Assembly (NCBI GenBank): GCA_017880985.1
Contig: JADGRK010000016.1
Span: 1 to 15,220 of the forward strand
Direction: 5' to 3'
Origin: Rhodoferax sp.
GTDB taxonomy: Bacteria; Pseudomonadota; Gammaproteobacteria; Burkholderiales; Burkholderiaceae_C
DNA length: 15,220 nt
Shown here: positions 1-6,676 of the stretch, in pieces
How positions within the stretch are numbered: position 1 is the stretch's first letter
How the letters are laid out: every line of letters begins with the position of its first letter
Made by a program: the position numbers and the translations under genes
Notes under the pieces: model-generated
Seen by the model: the letters and a program-made list of their open reading frames with translations, nothing else
What the model was told of the DNA's origin: nothing
Database searches by the model: none

Positions 1-296
1 GGCGGTGCAATCACGATCGGTGCTGTGGGCACAACCTGGGTTGATTGAATCACCGGTGCGTTCGAGGTCACTTGCGGTGCCACATCCGGTGGCGGCACAT
101 ACGGTGGCGGTGGGGCATCGACCTTGAGCACTTCTTTGGGTTTCTCGATCTTCTTGGGCGGACGCGGGGGCGGGGGCGGCGGAATAATGACTTCCTGGAT
201 CACCACCGCTTCAAGCGGCTTTTTGATGAAGTTCAGGCCCTTCCTCGCCATGCCCGAGACCAGCGCGTAGCCCAGAAAGGCGTGCAGCGCAATCAC
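1..296 (-). CDS. tonB: TonB-family energy transducer, N-terminal part (truncated by window edge)
   Basis: TonB couples the ExbB/ExbD proton-driven motor in the inner membrane to TonB-dependent outer-membrane receptors. Reading leftward from GTG at 296-294, the frame gives a hydrophobic anchor (ALHAFLGYALVSGMARK), then KKPLEAVVIQEV, a run of prolines (PPPPPPRPPKK), a charged KIEKPKE stretch and further Pro-rich text (PPPPYVPPPD) up to the window edge. This is the standard TonB order of TM helix followed by a periplasm-spanning Pro-rich linker. The C-terminal receptor-binding domain lies outside the window. The usual cytoplasmic 15-25 residues before the anchor are missing: the frame instead continues upstream into a J-domain remnant. 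No ATG precedes the anchor, so initiation would need the GTG (weak GAG upstream), a TTG at 410-408, or no native start at all. Family assignment is firm; whether the gene is functional is uncertain. Confidence 0.82.
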   Translation of the reverse strand, partial: MIALHAFLGYALVSGMARKGLNFIKKPLEAVVIQEVIIPPPPPPRPPKKIEKPKEVLKVDAPPPPYVPPPDVAPQVTSNAPVIQSTQVVPTAPIVIAP

Positions 297-422
297 CCGC
301 TCAGCATCGGCATTGCCGGGATGCCGGTCCGGGTGACATTTTTGCGTGAGCGTTTTGTAGGCGGCGCGGATAACCTCCGGCGGCGCATAGTGCGTGTGAA
401 TGCTGCTCAAGCGGAATACCTC
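297..422 (-). pseudogene. DnaJ J-domain remnant fused in frame to tonB
   Basis: The frame between the TGA at 425-423 and the TonB anchor reads as the middle of a J-domain. It contains THYAPPEVIRAAYKTLTQK, then the diagnostic HPD tripeptide (codons at 335-327) and DRHPGNADAER. In intact J-domains an Hsp70-stimulating helix II ending in HPD is followed by helices III/IV and usually an 'INxAYEVLSD' segment. Here helix I is shortened (THY is followed almost directly by APPEVI) and everything after ADAER is replaced by the TonB membrane anchor without a frame change. There is no ATG start. I read this as a decayed fragment of a small J-domain protein gene, truncated at both ends, probably joined to tonB by a deletion. 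Confidence 0.7.
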
Positions 423-1016
423 TCAACAGAGCAACTTTGGCGATTGACGGTGGACGTTCCGGTCAATCATCACGCTTGGGTAAATCCACCTCATCAAGCA
501 GCGACAGCTTGAAGTGGTAATAAGAACCTGATTGATTTCTTCCTCCCAAAGGCGACGAATGGCGGGGTCATCAGCATAGTACTTCATGCCGCGCCGCCAA
601 GCCCGCCAGACCATTTCATCAATGTAGCCAGCCTCGTAAAACAAATGCTCTTCGGCGCAGGGGTTGAAGTAGTCGTTCAGCGTGTCAACTTGCTGGGGAG
701 TGAGTGGTGAGTTGGCTAGCCTTGACTTGATGGCATTGAGTTTTTCGTTCAGATCGTTGTAGCGTATATTGAACTTCTCGAACAGGCTGACGAACATCTG
801 TGTGTCTTGGTGGTGCTGGACGTACAGGAAACCAACAAAGGCGGCAACAGTCCCTACGACAGCGGCAAGTAGCTCAAAGGCATTCTTGGGCTGCATAAAT
901 AGTTGCCCATCCTTGTTGCCCCACATGGCAGATCCGACTCCGAACACCACCACTACAGCACCAAGAAAAATCGCAGGAAAGTAGGCACGTCGGCTAAGCC
1001 GAAAGTGTTTCAACAT
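423..1016 (-). CDS. Two-TM hypothetical protein, apparent 3'-end frameshift
   Basis: I do not recognise a named family. From ATG 1016 (GAGA about 9 nt upstream) the protein begins MLKHFRLSRR, then has one hydrophobic segment at about residues 12-32 and a second (AAVVGTVAAFVGFLYV) at about 47-66. A charged helical/coiled-coil-like region (FEKFNIRYNDLNEKLNAIKSR) and an aromatic, acidic C-terminal part follow. A start at 1091 would add 25 residues that look non-coding. After WEEEI the frame changes character and ends at 423 with an unlikely tail rich in Cys, Arg and Trp. The next frame gives GSYYHFKLSLLDEVDLPK and stops at 465-463, so one A seems to be missing at about 532-533 (AAA to AA would restore I-K-S-G-S-Y-Y). 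The intact product would be 184 residues. Base composition is clearly lower in GC than in neighbouring metabolic genes. Role unknown. Confidence 0.65.
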   Translation of the reverse strand: MLKHFRLSRRAYFPAIFLGAVVVVFGVGSAMWGNKDGQLFMQPKNAFELLAAVVGTVAAFVGFLYVQHHQDTQMFVSLFEKFNIRYNDLNEKLNAIKSRLANSPLTPQQVDTLNDYFNPCAEEHLFYEAGYIDEMVWRAWRRGMKYYADDPAIRRLWEEEINQVLITTSSCRCLMRWIYPSVMIDRNVHRQSPKLLC

Positions 1017-1106
1017 GAATTCTCGATTCAAATCCGTGTCAACGAAGCATCGATGCGAGGGTGGCGATGGACCATGAGCCTGATCCAGCATTGTGGGCTG
1101 ACTTCG

Positions 1107-1307
1107 TTACTCGACCTCAACCGTCGGAGGGCAATAGTTCTTGAATATTCTCCAGAATTTTTGCCCCGCATACTGATATTGGCATTTAAAGGCTTGCTGA
1201 TAGGTGACCGTGGTGACCATTTCACTCAGTCCCGTCCACGTTGCTGTGGCAGCGAACGCAGCGGTTGATATAAGCACGGAAGAAACAATGACGATTGGGA
1301 GCTTCAC
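1107..1307 (-). CDS. Small secreted two-cysteine protein
   Basis: A 66-residue protein starting at GTG 1307-1305, with AAGG 7 nt upstream (rc of 1315-1318). It opens with a textbook signal peptide (MKLPIVIVSSVLISTAAFA) and a cleavage site after AFA at about residue 19. The mature part of about 47 residues is rich in aromatic residues (TWTG, FKCQYQYAGQ, FWRIFKNYC) and has exactly two cysteines (42 and 59 of the precursor), which could form one disulfide. Short secreted proteins with a WTG...C.Y...GQ.FWR.F...CP pattern are familiar to me as uncharacterised betaproteobacterial proteins. No function can be assigned. It sits upstream of the two-TM protein in the same lower-GC block, and the two may be co-transcribed. 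Confidence 0.72.
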   Translation of the reverse strand: MKLPIVIVSSVLISTAAFAATATWTGLSEMVTTVTYQQAFKCQYQYAGQKFWRIFKNYCPPTVEVE

Positions 1308-1579
1308 AGGTCGACCTTATGTTGAACCGCAAAAAATCATGCACAACAACCTTTTTGACGGAGCTGCCCCATGACGGGCCATTATCAAGCGCTGTGCCGT
1401 CATCGTCTATCCCCCAAAATGGGAGATACGGCGGCCTGACGTGCCGACCTCAGTTTCACCCCAAACGGAATCACCTCACGCCCGGTGCACGGCAGGAAGT
1501 CACGAGCACTCACCGGACCTCAAACCAATCCACCATTCGCAACGCGGCCAGTCCGGCGAAATCCCGCATGTTCCAAGCA
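1308..1579. other. Gap between acyl-CoA dehydrogenase 3' end and small secreted protein gene
   Basis: I see no convincing gene here. The stretch must hold the promoter of the small secreted protein (minus strand) and the end of the acyl-CoA dehydrogenase transcript. A weak inverted repeat lies near 1409-1429 (TATCCCCC...GGGAGATA, imperfect) and another near 1372-1402 (GACGG...CCGTC). Neither has a convincing T-tract. Short open frames on both strands have no recognisable composition or start signals. Confidence 0.4.
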
Positions 1580-2710
1580 TCAGGCCAATGCCCGCCCGAT
1601 GATGATCTTCTGCACGTCGCTCGTGCCCTCGTAAATCTGGCACACGCGCACATCGCGGTAGATGCGCTCGACCGGGAAGTCGCTCACGTAGCCGTAGCCG
1701 CCCAGCGTCTGGATGGCGGCGCTGCACACTTGTTCGGCCATTTCGCTGGCAAACAGTTTGGCCATCGCGGCTTCTTTCAGACAGGGGCGACCAGCGTCTC
1801 TTAGCGCTGCGGCGTGCCAGATCAGTTGCCGCGCCGCTTCAATCCTGGTAGCGCACTCTGCCAGCCTGAAGCTCACCGCCTGGTGATTGAAGATCGCCGT
1901 GCCAAAGCTTTGGCGGTCTTTGGAATAGGCCAGCGCCACCTCAAACGCGCTACGCGCCATGCCGACACTTTGTGCAGCAATGCCGATGCGCCCGCCTTCC
2001 AGACCGCCCAGCGCGATGCCGTATCCCTCGCCTTCACGGCCAATCAGGTTCTCCACCGGCACGCGGCAATTGTCCAGATTGATTTGCGCGGTGTCGCTGG
2101 AATGTTGCCCCAGCTTGTCCTCCAGCCGCGCCACGTTGTAACCGGGTGCCTTGGTCGGCACCAGGAAGGCGCTCATGCCCTTCTTGCCCGCGCCCTTGTC
2201 GGTGACCGCAATGACGATCGCCACATCGCCATTTTTGCCGCTGGTGATGAACTGCTTGACGCCGTTGATCACATACGCGTCGCCGTCTTTGACCGCCGTG
2301 GTGCGCAGGCTTGAGGCGTCCGAGCCGACATGCGGCTCGGTCAGACAAAACGCGCCCAGCATCCGGCCCTGTGCCAGCGGTGTCAGCCACTGCTTCTTCT
2401 GCGCCGCATTGCCGTAGCGCATCAGAATCGCGTTGACCGGGCAATTGGTGACGCTGATGACGGTGCTGGTACCGCCGTCACCGGCTGCAATTTCTTCCAG
2501 CACCAGCGCCAGTGACAGGTAGTCCAGATTGGCCCCGCCAAATTGCTCAGGCACGCAAATGCCGTAAGCACCCAGGGCTGCCAGCCCGGCCAGCGCCTCT
2601 TTCGGGAAATAGTGCTCCTTGTCCCACCTGGCGGCGTGCGGCCACAACTCGGCTTGCGCAAAGTCGCGCACGGCGTCACGTATCATTTCCTGGTCTTGGG
2701 TGAGCAGCAT
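1580..2710 (-). CDS. Acyl-CoA dehydrogenase (short/branched-chain type)
   Basis: FAD-dependent oxidation of an acyl-CoA to the trans-2-enoyl-CoA, passing electrons to ETF; soluble. The chosen ATG at 2710 gives 376 residues (MLLTQDQEM...) and has AAGG 8 nt upstream. A TTG at 2737 or ATG at 2716 would extend it, but without a well-placed RBS. The sequence has the family layout: an N-terminal helical domain, FAD/substrate motifs CLTEPHVGSDASS and ITSGKNGD, the RQSFG segment, and near the C-terminus GGYGYVSDFPVERIYRD followed by YEGTSDVQ. Its Glu (about residue 361) sits at the catalytic-base position of short- and medium-chain enzymes, unlike the IVD paralogue in this window. It is the last gene of the co-directional cluster, separated from the thiolase by a palindromic repeat that may partly uncouple it. 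Exact chain specificity cannot be read from the sequence. Confidence 0.93.
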   Translation of the reverse strand: MLLTQDQEMIRDAVRDFAQAELWPHAARWDKEHYFPKEALAGLAALGAYGICVPEQFGGANLDYLSLALVLEEIAAGDGGTSTVISVTNCPVNAILMRYGNAAQKKQWLTPLAQGRMLGAFCLTEPHVGSDASSLRTTAVKDGDAYVINGVKQFITSGKNGDVAIVIAVTDKGAGKKGMSAFLVPTKAPGYNVARLEDKLGQHSSDTAQINLDNCRVPVENLIGREGEGYGIALGGLEGGRIGIAAQSVGMARSAFEVALAYSKDRQSFGTAIFNHQAVSFRLAECATRIEAARQLIWHAAALRDAGRPCLKEAAMAKLFASEMAEQVCSAAIQTLGGYGYVSDFPVERIYRDVRVCQIYEGTSDVQKIIIGRALA

Positions 2711-2750
2711 CGGCATGGCCTTATGACATCGACTCAATATTTATAAGCAA

Positions 2751-2803
2751 ACGGGCGCTAGCGCCCGTCCCTATTGCGCAAGTAGCTATATATATTATAG
2801 CAT
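2751..2803 (-). repeat. Dispersed intergenic repeat, copy A, with perfect 18-bp palindrome
   Basis: On the minus strand the element begins ATGCTAT, continues with TAGCTACTTGCGCAATAGGG, and ends in a perfect palindrome at 2751-2768 (two 9-base halves, ACGGGCGCT and its complement). It shares TGCTAT...TAGCT.(C/T)TT.CG.AATA with copies near 4031-4063 and 5914-5968. The first bases overlap the final Met-Leu-stop codons of the thiolase gene. The palindrome followed by TTTGCTT on the minus strand could act as a weak intrinsic terminator or RNA-stabilising hairpin between thiolase and acyl-CoA dehydrogenase. Confidence 0.75.
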
Positions 2804-3988
2804 TTCGAGCGCTACAGCAGTGCCTTCGCCGCCGCCGATGCACAGCGTGGCAACGCCTTTTTTTAGGCCGCGCGCCTGCATCGCATACATCAGGGTGACC
2901 ATAATGCGCGCACCGCTACAGCCAATCGGGTGGCCCAGCGCGCAGGCGCCGCCGTTGACGTTCAAAATATCGTGGCTCACCTTCAGGTCATGCATCAGTG
3001 CCATCGGCACCACGGCAAAGGCTTCGTTGACTTCCCACAGCTCCACGTCTTTGACGCTCCATCCGGCTTTGGCCAGGGCCTTGTTCACGGCGCCAATGGG
3101 GGCGGTGGTGAACCAGTTGGGTTCTTGCGCAAAGACCGCATGGCTGACGATACGCGCCAACGGTTTGCAGCCCAGCTTGGCCGCGGTGGAGGCGCGCATC
3201 AGCACCAGCGCAGCGGCACCGTCATTGATGCTGGAACTGCTCGCCGCCGTGATGGTGCCGTCCTTTTTGAAGGCCGGCTTGAGGCTGGCGATCTTGTCGA
3301 GCTTGACCTTGCCGGGTCCCTGATCGATCGAAATCACAGTGTCGCCAGCGCGGCCCTTGATCGTCACCGGCGCGATTTCTGCGGCAAAGGCACCGGATTT
3401 GGTCGCGGCCTGTGCCCGCTCCACGCTGGTGGTGGCAAAGGCATCTTGCTGAGCGCGTGTGAAACCATACTTGGCAGCACACTCTTCGCCAAAAGTGCCC
3501 ATCGAGCGCCCGGCTTCATAAGCGTCTTCCAGGCCGTCGAGCATCATGTGGTCAAAAATGCGGTCGTGACCAATGCGGTAGCCAGCGCGTGCTTTTTGCA
3601 GCAGGTAGGGTGCGTTGGTCATGCTCTCCATGCCGCCCGACATCAGCACGTCGGCACTGCCGGCGAGCAGCATGTCGTTAGCGAACATGGTGGCGCGCAT
3701 GGCGGAGCCGCACATCTTTGACATCGTGACGGCGCCGGTGCTCTTGGGCAAGCCGCCCTTGAAACCGGCTTGGCGTGCCGGCGCCTGGCCCTGGCCAGCC
3801 ATCAGGCAGTTGCCAAAGATCAGCTCATCGACCATGTCGGCGGTCAATTTCGAGTTCTGGCTGGCGCGCTCCAGCGCGGCCTTGATGGCGACACCGCCCA
3901 GATCATGCGCGGAGAGCGAGGCAAAGTCGCCCTGAAAACTGCCCAGGGGGGTGCGGGCGGCGCTGACGATAACGATAGAGTCTTTCAT
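2795..3988 (-). CDS. atoB: Acetyl-CoA C-acetyltransferase (thiolase II)
   Basis: Catalyses reversible condensation or cleavage between two acetyl-CoA and acetoacetyl-CoA; cytosolic. The 397 residues match the family length. Catalytic residues are visible: nucleophilic Cys93 in KMCGSAM, His353 in CALGHPIGCSGAR, and Cys383 in TLCIGGGEGT. NEAFA (321-325) and GGMESM (118-123) are the other thiolase signatures. The ATG has a strong RBS (AAAGGA 6 nt upstream, rc of 3995-4000). Next to IVD and an acyl-CoA dehydrogenase it fits a degradative role on acetoacetyl-CoA from leucine or fatty acids, although the same enzyme class (PhaA) supplies polyhydroxybutyrate synthesis. The stop codon lies inside repeat copy A. 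The symbol is a family guess. Confidence 0.93.
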   Translation of the reverse strand: MKDSIVIVSAARTPLGSFQGDFASLSAHDLGGVAIKAALERASQNSKLTADMVDELIFGNCLMAGQGQAPARQAGFKGGLPKSTGAVTMSKMCGSAMRATMFANDMLLAGSADVLMSGGMESMTNAPYLLQKARAGYRIGHDRIFDHMMLDGLEDAYEAGRSMGTFGEECAAKYGFTRAQQDAFATTSVERAQAATKSGAFAAEIAPVTIKGRAGDTVISIDQGPGKVKLDKIASLKPAFKKDGTITAASSSSINDGAAALVLMRASTAAKLGCKPLARIVSHAVFAQEPNWFTTAPIGAVNKALAKAGWSVKDVELWEVNEAFAVVPMALMHDLKVSHDILNVNGGACALGHPIGCSGARIMVTLMYAMQARGLKKGVATLCIGGGEGTAVALEML

Positions 3989-4030
3989 TTCGAGTCCTTT
4001 CAGTTAAAAAATCGATTTTATGCAGGTGGT

Positions 4031-4063
4031 TATTGCGTAAACAGCTACAAATTAAATAGCAAA
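4031..4063 (-). repeat. Dispersed intergenic repeat, copy B (degenerate)
   Basis: On the minus strand, directly after the aceK stop codon, the sequence reads TTTGCTATTTAATTTGTAGC, then TGTTTACGCAATA. This aligns with copies A and C through TGCTAT, TAGCT and the TT.CGCAATA block. The GC-rich palindromic second half is not preserved; the following bases are TGCATAAAATCG instead. It sits between aceK and the thiolase RBS. Confidence 0.65.
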
Positions 4064-4064
4064 T

Positions 4065-5912
4065 TCAGATCGATGCTGGCACCTGGGCATCGCTGATCTC
4101 GGGGTGGAAGCGCTGTTCCTGGTTATACGGGAAAACGTCATAAACATGGCCCGCCTGAATGCGCTCCTTGTGGCTTTGCCAGAAGGCGACATCGAGCAAA
4201 TCGGCGTGGTGTTTCATGAACACCTCGCGTACCCCTGGATTACCCAACAGAAATGGGCCAAAGGTTTCCGGGAACACGTCTTTCGGGCCAACGCGGTACC
4301 AGACCTCGCCCGACATCTCATCTTCTTCGTTGCGCGCCTGGGGCACCCGGCGAAAGTTGCAGTCGGTGATGTATTCAATCTCGTCATAATCGTAAAACAC
4401 CACCTTGCCGTGACGCGTGATGCCAAAGTTTTTGTACAGCATGTCACCGGGGAAAATGTTGGCCGCCACCAGGTCTTTGATGGCGTTGCCATACTCGATG
4501 ACACCGCGCTCAATCTGCTCGTGCGCCCGCAACGCAACCGGCCCTTGCGGGTTGGCTTCGGTGCCGCCAGCGTCAAATGCCTCTTGAAGGTAGATATTAA
4601 GCGGGATCATTCGACGCTCGATATAGACGTGCTTGATGATGACTTCAATACGACCGTCACCATCGCGGTCACTGATCTCAAGCTGGCTCGGGGCGAATTT
4701 TTCAATTTCAGCAATCAGCGTATCGTCAAAACGCTCGCGCGGAAAGCCCACCTCGATGTATTCCAGCGTGTCGGCCATGCGTCCGACCCGGTCATGCTGC
4801 TTGACCAGCAAATATTTTCCCATGATCTGCTCGCGGCTGGTGTCTTTAGGTGGTGGATAGAAGTCTTTGATCACCTTGAAAACATAGGGAAACGAGGGCA
4901 GGTCAAACACCAGCATCACCATACCCTTGATGCCCGGTGCGATGCGAAACTTGTCGGTGGAATGGCGCAGATGATGCAGGAAGTCGCGATAGAACAGCGT
5001 CTTGCCTTGCTTGGCCAGGCCCAGTGCGTTGTAGATTTCGTTGCGCGGCTTGCGCGGCATCATGCTGCGCAGATACTGCACATAGGCCGACGGAATTTCC
5101 ATATCGACCATGAAGTAAGCCCGCGCAAAACTGAACAGCATCAGCAGGTCATCCTCACCAAACAGGAGGGCATCAATCATCAGTTTGCCGGCCTTGTCAT
5201 GCAACACCGGCAACGCAAACCCAAATTCGTTGAAACCGTTGATCAGCTTGCCCACAATGTAGCAACCCTTGTTGCGAAAAAACAGACCGCTGAGCACCTG
5301 AAACTGAAAGTTGGCACGCAGCTTGACATCCCCCAACTGACGGAGCATGGCGTGCTGCACCAGTGCGGCATCGCCGCCCAAGTTGGCAAACGGACAGCGC
5401 AAATCAAAATCGCTCACCATGCGCACCAATACGTCGCTCAAGGTCTCAGGCGTCGGGTAGTAAGAGCGGTAGGTCGGGCGCGACTCCGGTTCGCCATTTT
5501 CGATGTACTCGGTGCTTGCCGCCGGTCGCACGAAAATAAAGTCGTTCTGAAAATAACTGCGATGCAGAATTTTGGTGCTGACCGAATTGAAAAAGCTCTC
5601 AGCCAGCTCGGGCTGGTGGTGGTCCACCAGCAAGCCAATGTAATGCAGCTTGACCTGCTGCCAAATCTCCATCGGCTGTTCACCGGCCTTGAATTCGCGC
5701 TCCAGCCGCTTTGAAGCTTCGCGCACCCGAAGGTCATAGAACTCGATGCGCTCGCGCTGGGCGCGCTGCTGACCGTGCCAGTCTGCCGTCTCGAAACGGT
5801 GTTTGGCGCGCGCTGACTCAGTACGAAACAAGCGGTAATGGCGGTTAAAGCCATCCATCATGGCTTTCGCAATGTCATAGGCGACCGTGGAATCAAGGCG
5901 GGCGGGAAACAT
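4065..5912 (-). CDS. aceK: Isocitrate dehydrogenase kinase/phosphatase
   Basis: Bifunctional enzyme that phosphorylates (inactivates) and dephosphorylates isocitrate dehydrogenase, setting the split between TCA cycle and glyoxylate shunt. The 615 residues are somewhat longer than the E. coli protein. The N-terminal regulatory half contains the conserved ADWHGQQRAQRERIEFYD stretch. The kinase-like half has a nucleotide loop (APGIKGMVMLVFDL, 325-338), the invariant lysine in FKVIKD (K346), and the catalytic segment FPGDMLYKNFGITRHGKVVF then YDYDEI, with D490, N495 and D508 at the catalytic/metal positions. The start aligns with the usual N-terminus, but no Shine-Dalgarno sequence is seen: repeat copy C abuts the ATG. 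Its place behind ivd and can suggests control with acetyl-CoA-producing catabolism. Confidence 0.97.
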   Translation of the reverse strand: MFPARLDSTVAYDIAKAMMDGFNRHYRLFRTESARAKHRFETADWHGQQRAQRERIEFYDLRVREASKRLEREFKAGEQPMEIWQQVKLHYIGLLVDHHQPELAESFFNSVSTKILHRSYFQNDFIFVRPAASTEYIENGEPESRPTYRSYYPTPETLSDVLVRMVSDFDLRCPFANLGGDAALVQHAMLRQLGDVKLRANFQFQVLSGLFFRNKGCYIVGKLINGFNEFGFALPVLHDKAGKLMIDALLFGEDDLLMLFSFARAYFMVDMEIPSAYVQYLRSMMPRKPRNEIYNALGLAKQGKTLFYRDFLHHLRHSTDKFRIAPGIKGMVMLVFDLPSFPYVFKVIKDFYPPPKDTSREQIMGKYLLVKQHDRVGRMADTLEYIEVGFPRERFDDTLIAEIEKFAPSQLEISDRDGDGRIEVIIKHVYIERRMIPLNIYLQEAFDAGGTEANPQGPVALRAHEQIERGVIEYGNAIKDLVAANIFPGDMLYKNFGITRHGKVVFYDYDEIEYITDCNFRRVPQARNEEDEMSGEVWYRVGPKDVFPETFGPFLLGNPGVREVFMKHHADLLDVAFWQSHKERIQAGHVYDVFPYNQEQRFHPEISDAQVPASI

Positions 5913-5913
5913 A

Positions 5914-5968
5914 TTTGCTATATTTTTGGTAGCTTCTTACGAAATATGGACGGCAGCTAGACGCCATT
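5914..5968 (+). repeat. Dispersed intergenic repeat, copy C
   Basis: On the plus strand it reads TTTGCTATATTTTTGGTAGC, then TTCTTACGAAATATGGACGG, then CAGCTAGACGCCATT. It aligns over its full length with copy A on the other strand, including a decayed version of the palindrome (GACGG..GCTAG..GCC). Its orientation is opposite to copies A and B. It fills nearly the whole gap between the can stop codon and the aceK ATG, starting 1 nt from the ATG. Confidence 0.7.
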
Positions 5969-5972
5969 CTTA

Positions 5973-6644
5973 TCATGCATTTTGGTCGACGCGCGAGGCC
6001 AGGCCAACTTGGGCGATGGCGGCCCGGTAGCGCGAATCCAAATCGGCGGGGCCGCTGACCGTCATCTGCAGGTCATGCAGCAGGCCATCATGCACGCCAT
6101 AGACCCAGCCATGCAGGCTGACGCCTTGCGCGCGCGCCCAGGCATCTTGCAGCACCGTGCTTTGCGCCACGTTGATGACCTGCTCGATCACATTGAGTTC
6201 GACCAGGGCATCGAATCGTGCGTGCCGATGGATTTGGTCCAGCAAATCGCGATGCCGATCGCGCACGTCCTGAATATGAATCAGCCAGTTGTCGGCCAGA
6301 CCAATGCGCTTGCCCTCCAGTGCCGCTTGCACGCCAGAGCAGCCGTAGTGGCCAACCACCATCACATGCGCCACTTGCAGGTGCTCGACCGCAAACTGAA
6401 TGGTCGACAGCGCGTTCAGGTCGGAATGCACCACCACATTGGCAACGTTGCGGTGCACAAACACCTCGCCCGGCGCCAGGCCCGTGATCTGGTTCGCGGG
6501 TACCCGGCTGTCAGAGCAGCCAATCCACATGTATTTGGGATTCTGCTGACTTTTCAGGCTGCTGAAGAAGCCGGGGCGCTCGCGCTCCATCCGCGCCGCC
6601 CAATCGCGGTTGTGGTTGAAGAGGTGTTCAAGAGAAGATGACAT
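5973..6644 (-). CDS. can: Beta-class carbonic anhydrase
   Basis: Zinc enzyme interconverting CO2 and bicarbonate in the cytoplasm. The 223 residues are the normal length for the Can/CynT type. The zinc site is visible as Cys43 and Asp45 in CSDSRVPANQI, and His99 and Cys102 in GHYGCSGV. NVANVVVHSD and the FAVEHL helix are also family features. No strong RBS is seen before the ATG. An imperfect hairpin lies upstream (6677-6719). It follows isovaleryl-CoA dehydrogenase; the next step of leucine breakdown is the biotin- and bicarbonate-dependent methylcrotonyl-CoA carboxylase, so local bicarbonate supply is a reasonable inferred role. Confidence 0.96.
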   Translation of the reverse strand: MSSSLEHLFNHNRDWAARMERERPGFFSSLKSQQNPKYMWIGCSDSRVPANQITGLAPGEVFVHRNVANVVVHSDLNALSTIQFAVEHLQVAHVMVVGHYGCSGVQAALEGKRIGLADNWLIHIQDVRDRHRDLLDQIHRHARFDALVELNVIEQVINVAQSTVLQDAWARAQGVSLHGWVYGVHDGLLHDLQMTVSGPADLDSRYRAAIAQVGLASRVDQNA

Positions 6645-6676
6645 CAGGCAATGTTAAACAATTCACTTGATCAGTT

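Noticed and set aside
45..512. Plus-strand open frame of 155 codons at the left edge
   Set aside because: It is antisense to the TonB/J-domain frame; its Arg/His-rich composition is the complement of Pro-rich TonB coding.
1371..1440. Short plus-strand frame starting at ATG 1371 in the gap
   Set aside because: About 22 codons, no RBS, no similarity that I recognise.
1500..1727. 75-codon minus-strand frame overlapping the acyl-CoA dehydrogenase end
   Set aside because: It is mostly the out-of-frame reading of the acyl-CoA dehydrogenase C-terminus plus non-coding sequence; no RBS or recognisable motif.
4104..5714. Very long open frame (536 codons) on the plus strand opposite aceK
   Set aside because: It is the antisense shadow of a clear aceK gene in GC-rich sequence; the translation is His/Gln/Val-rich without domains and there is no RBS.
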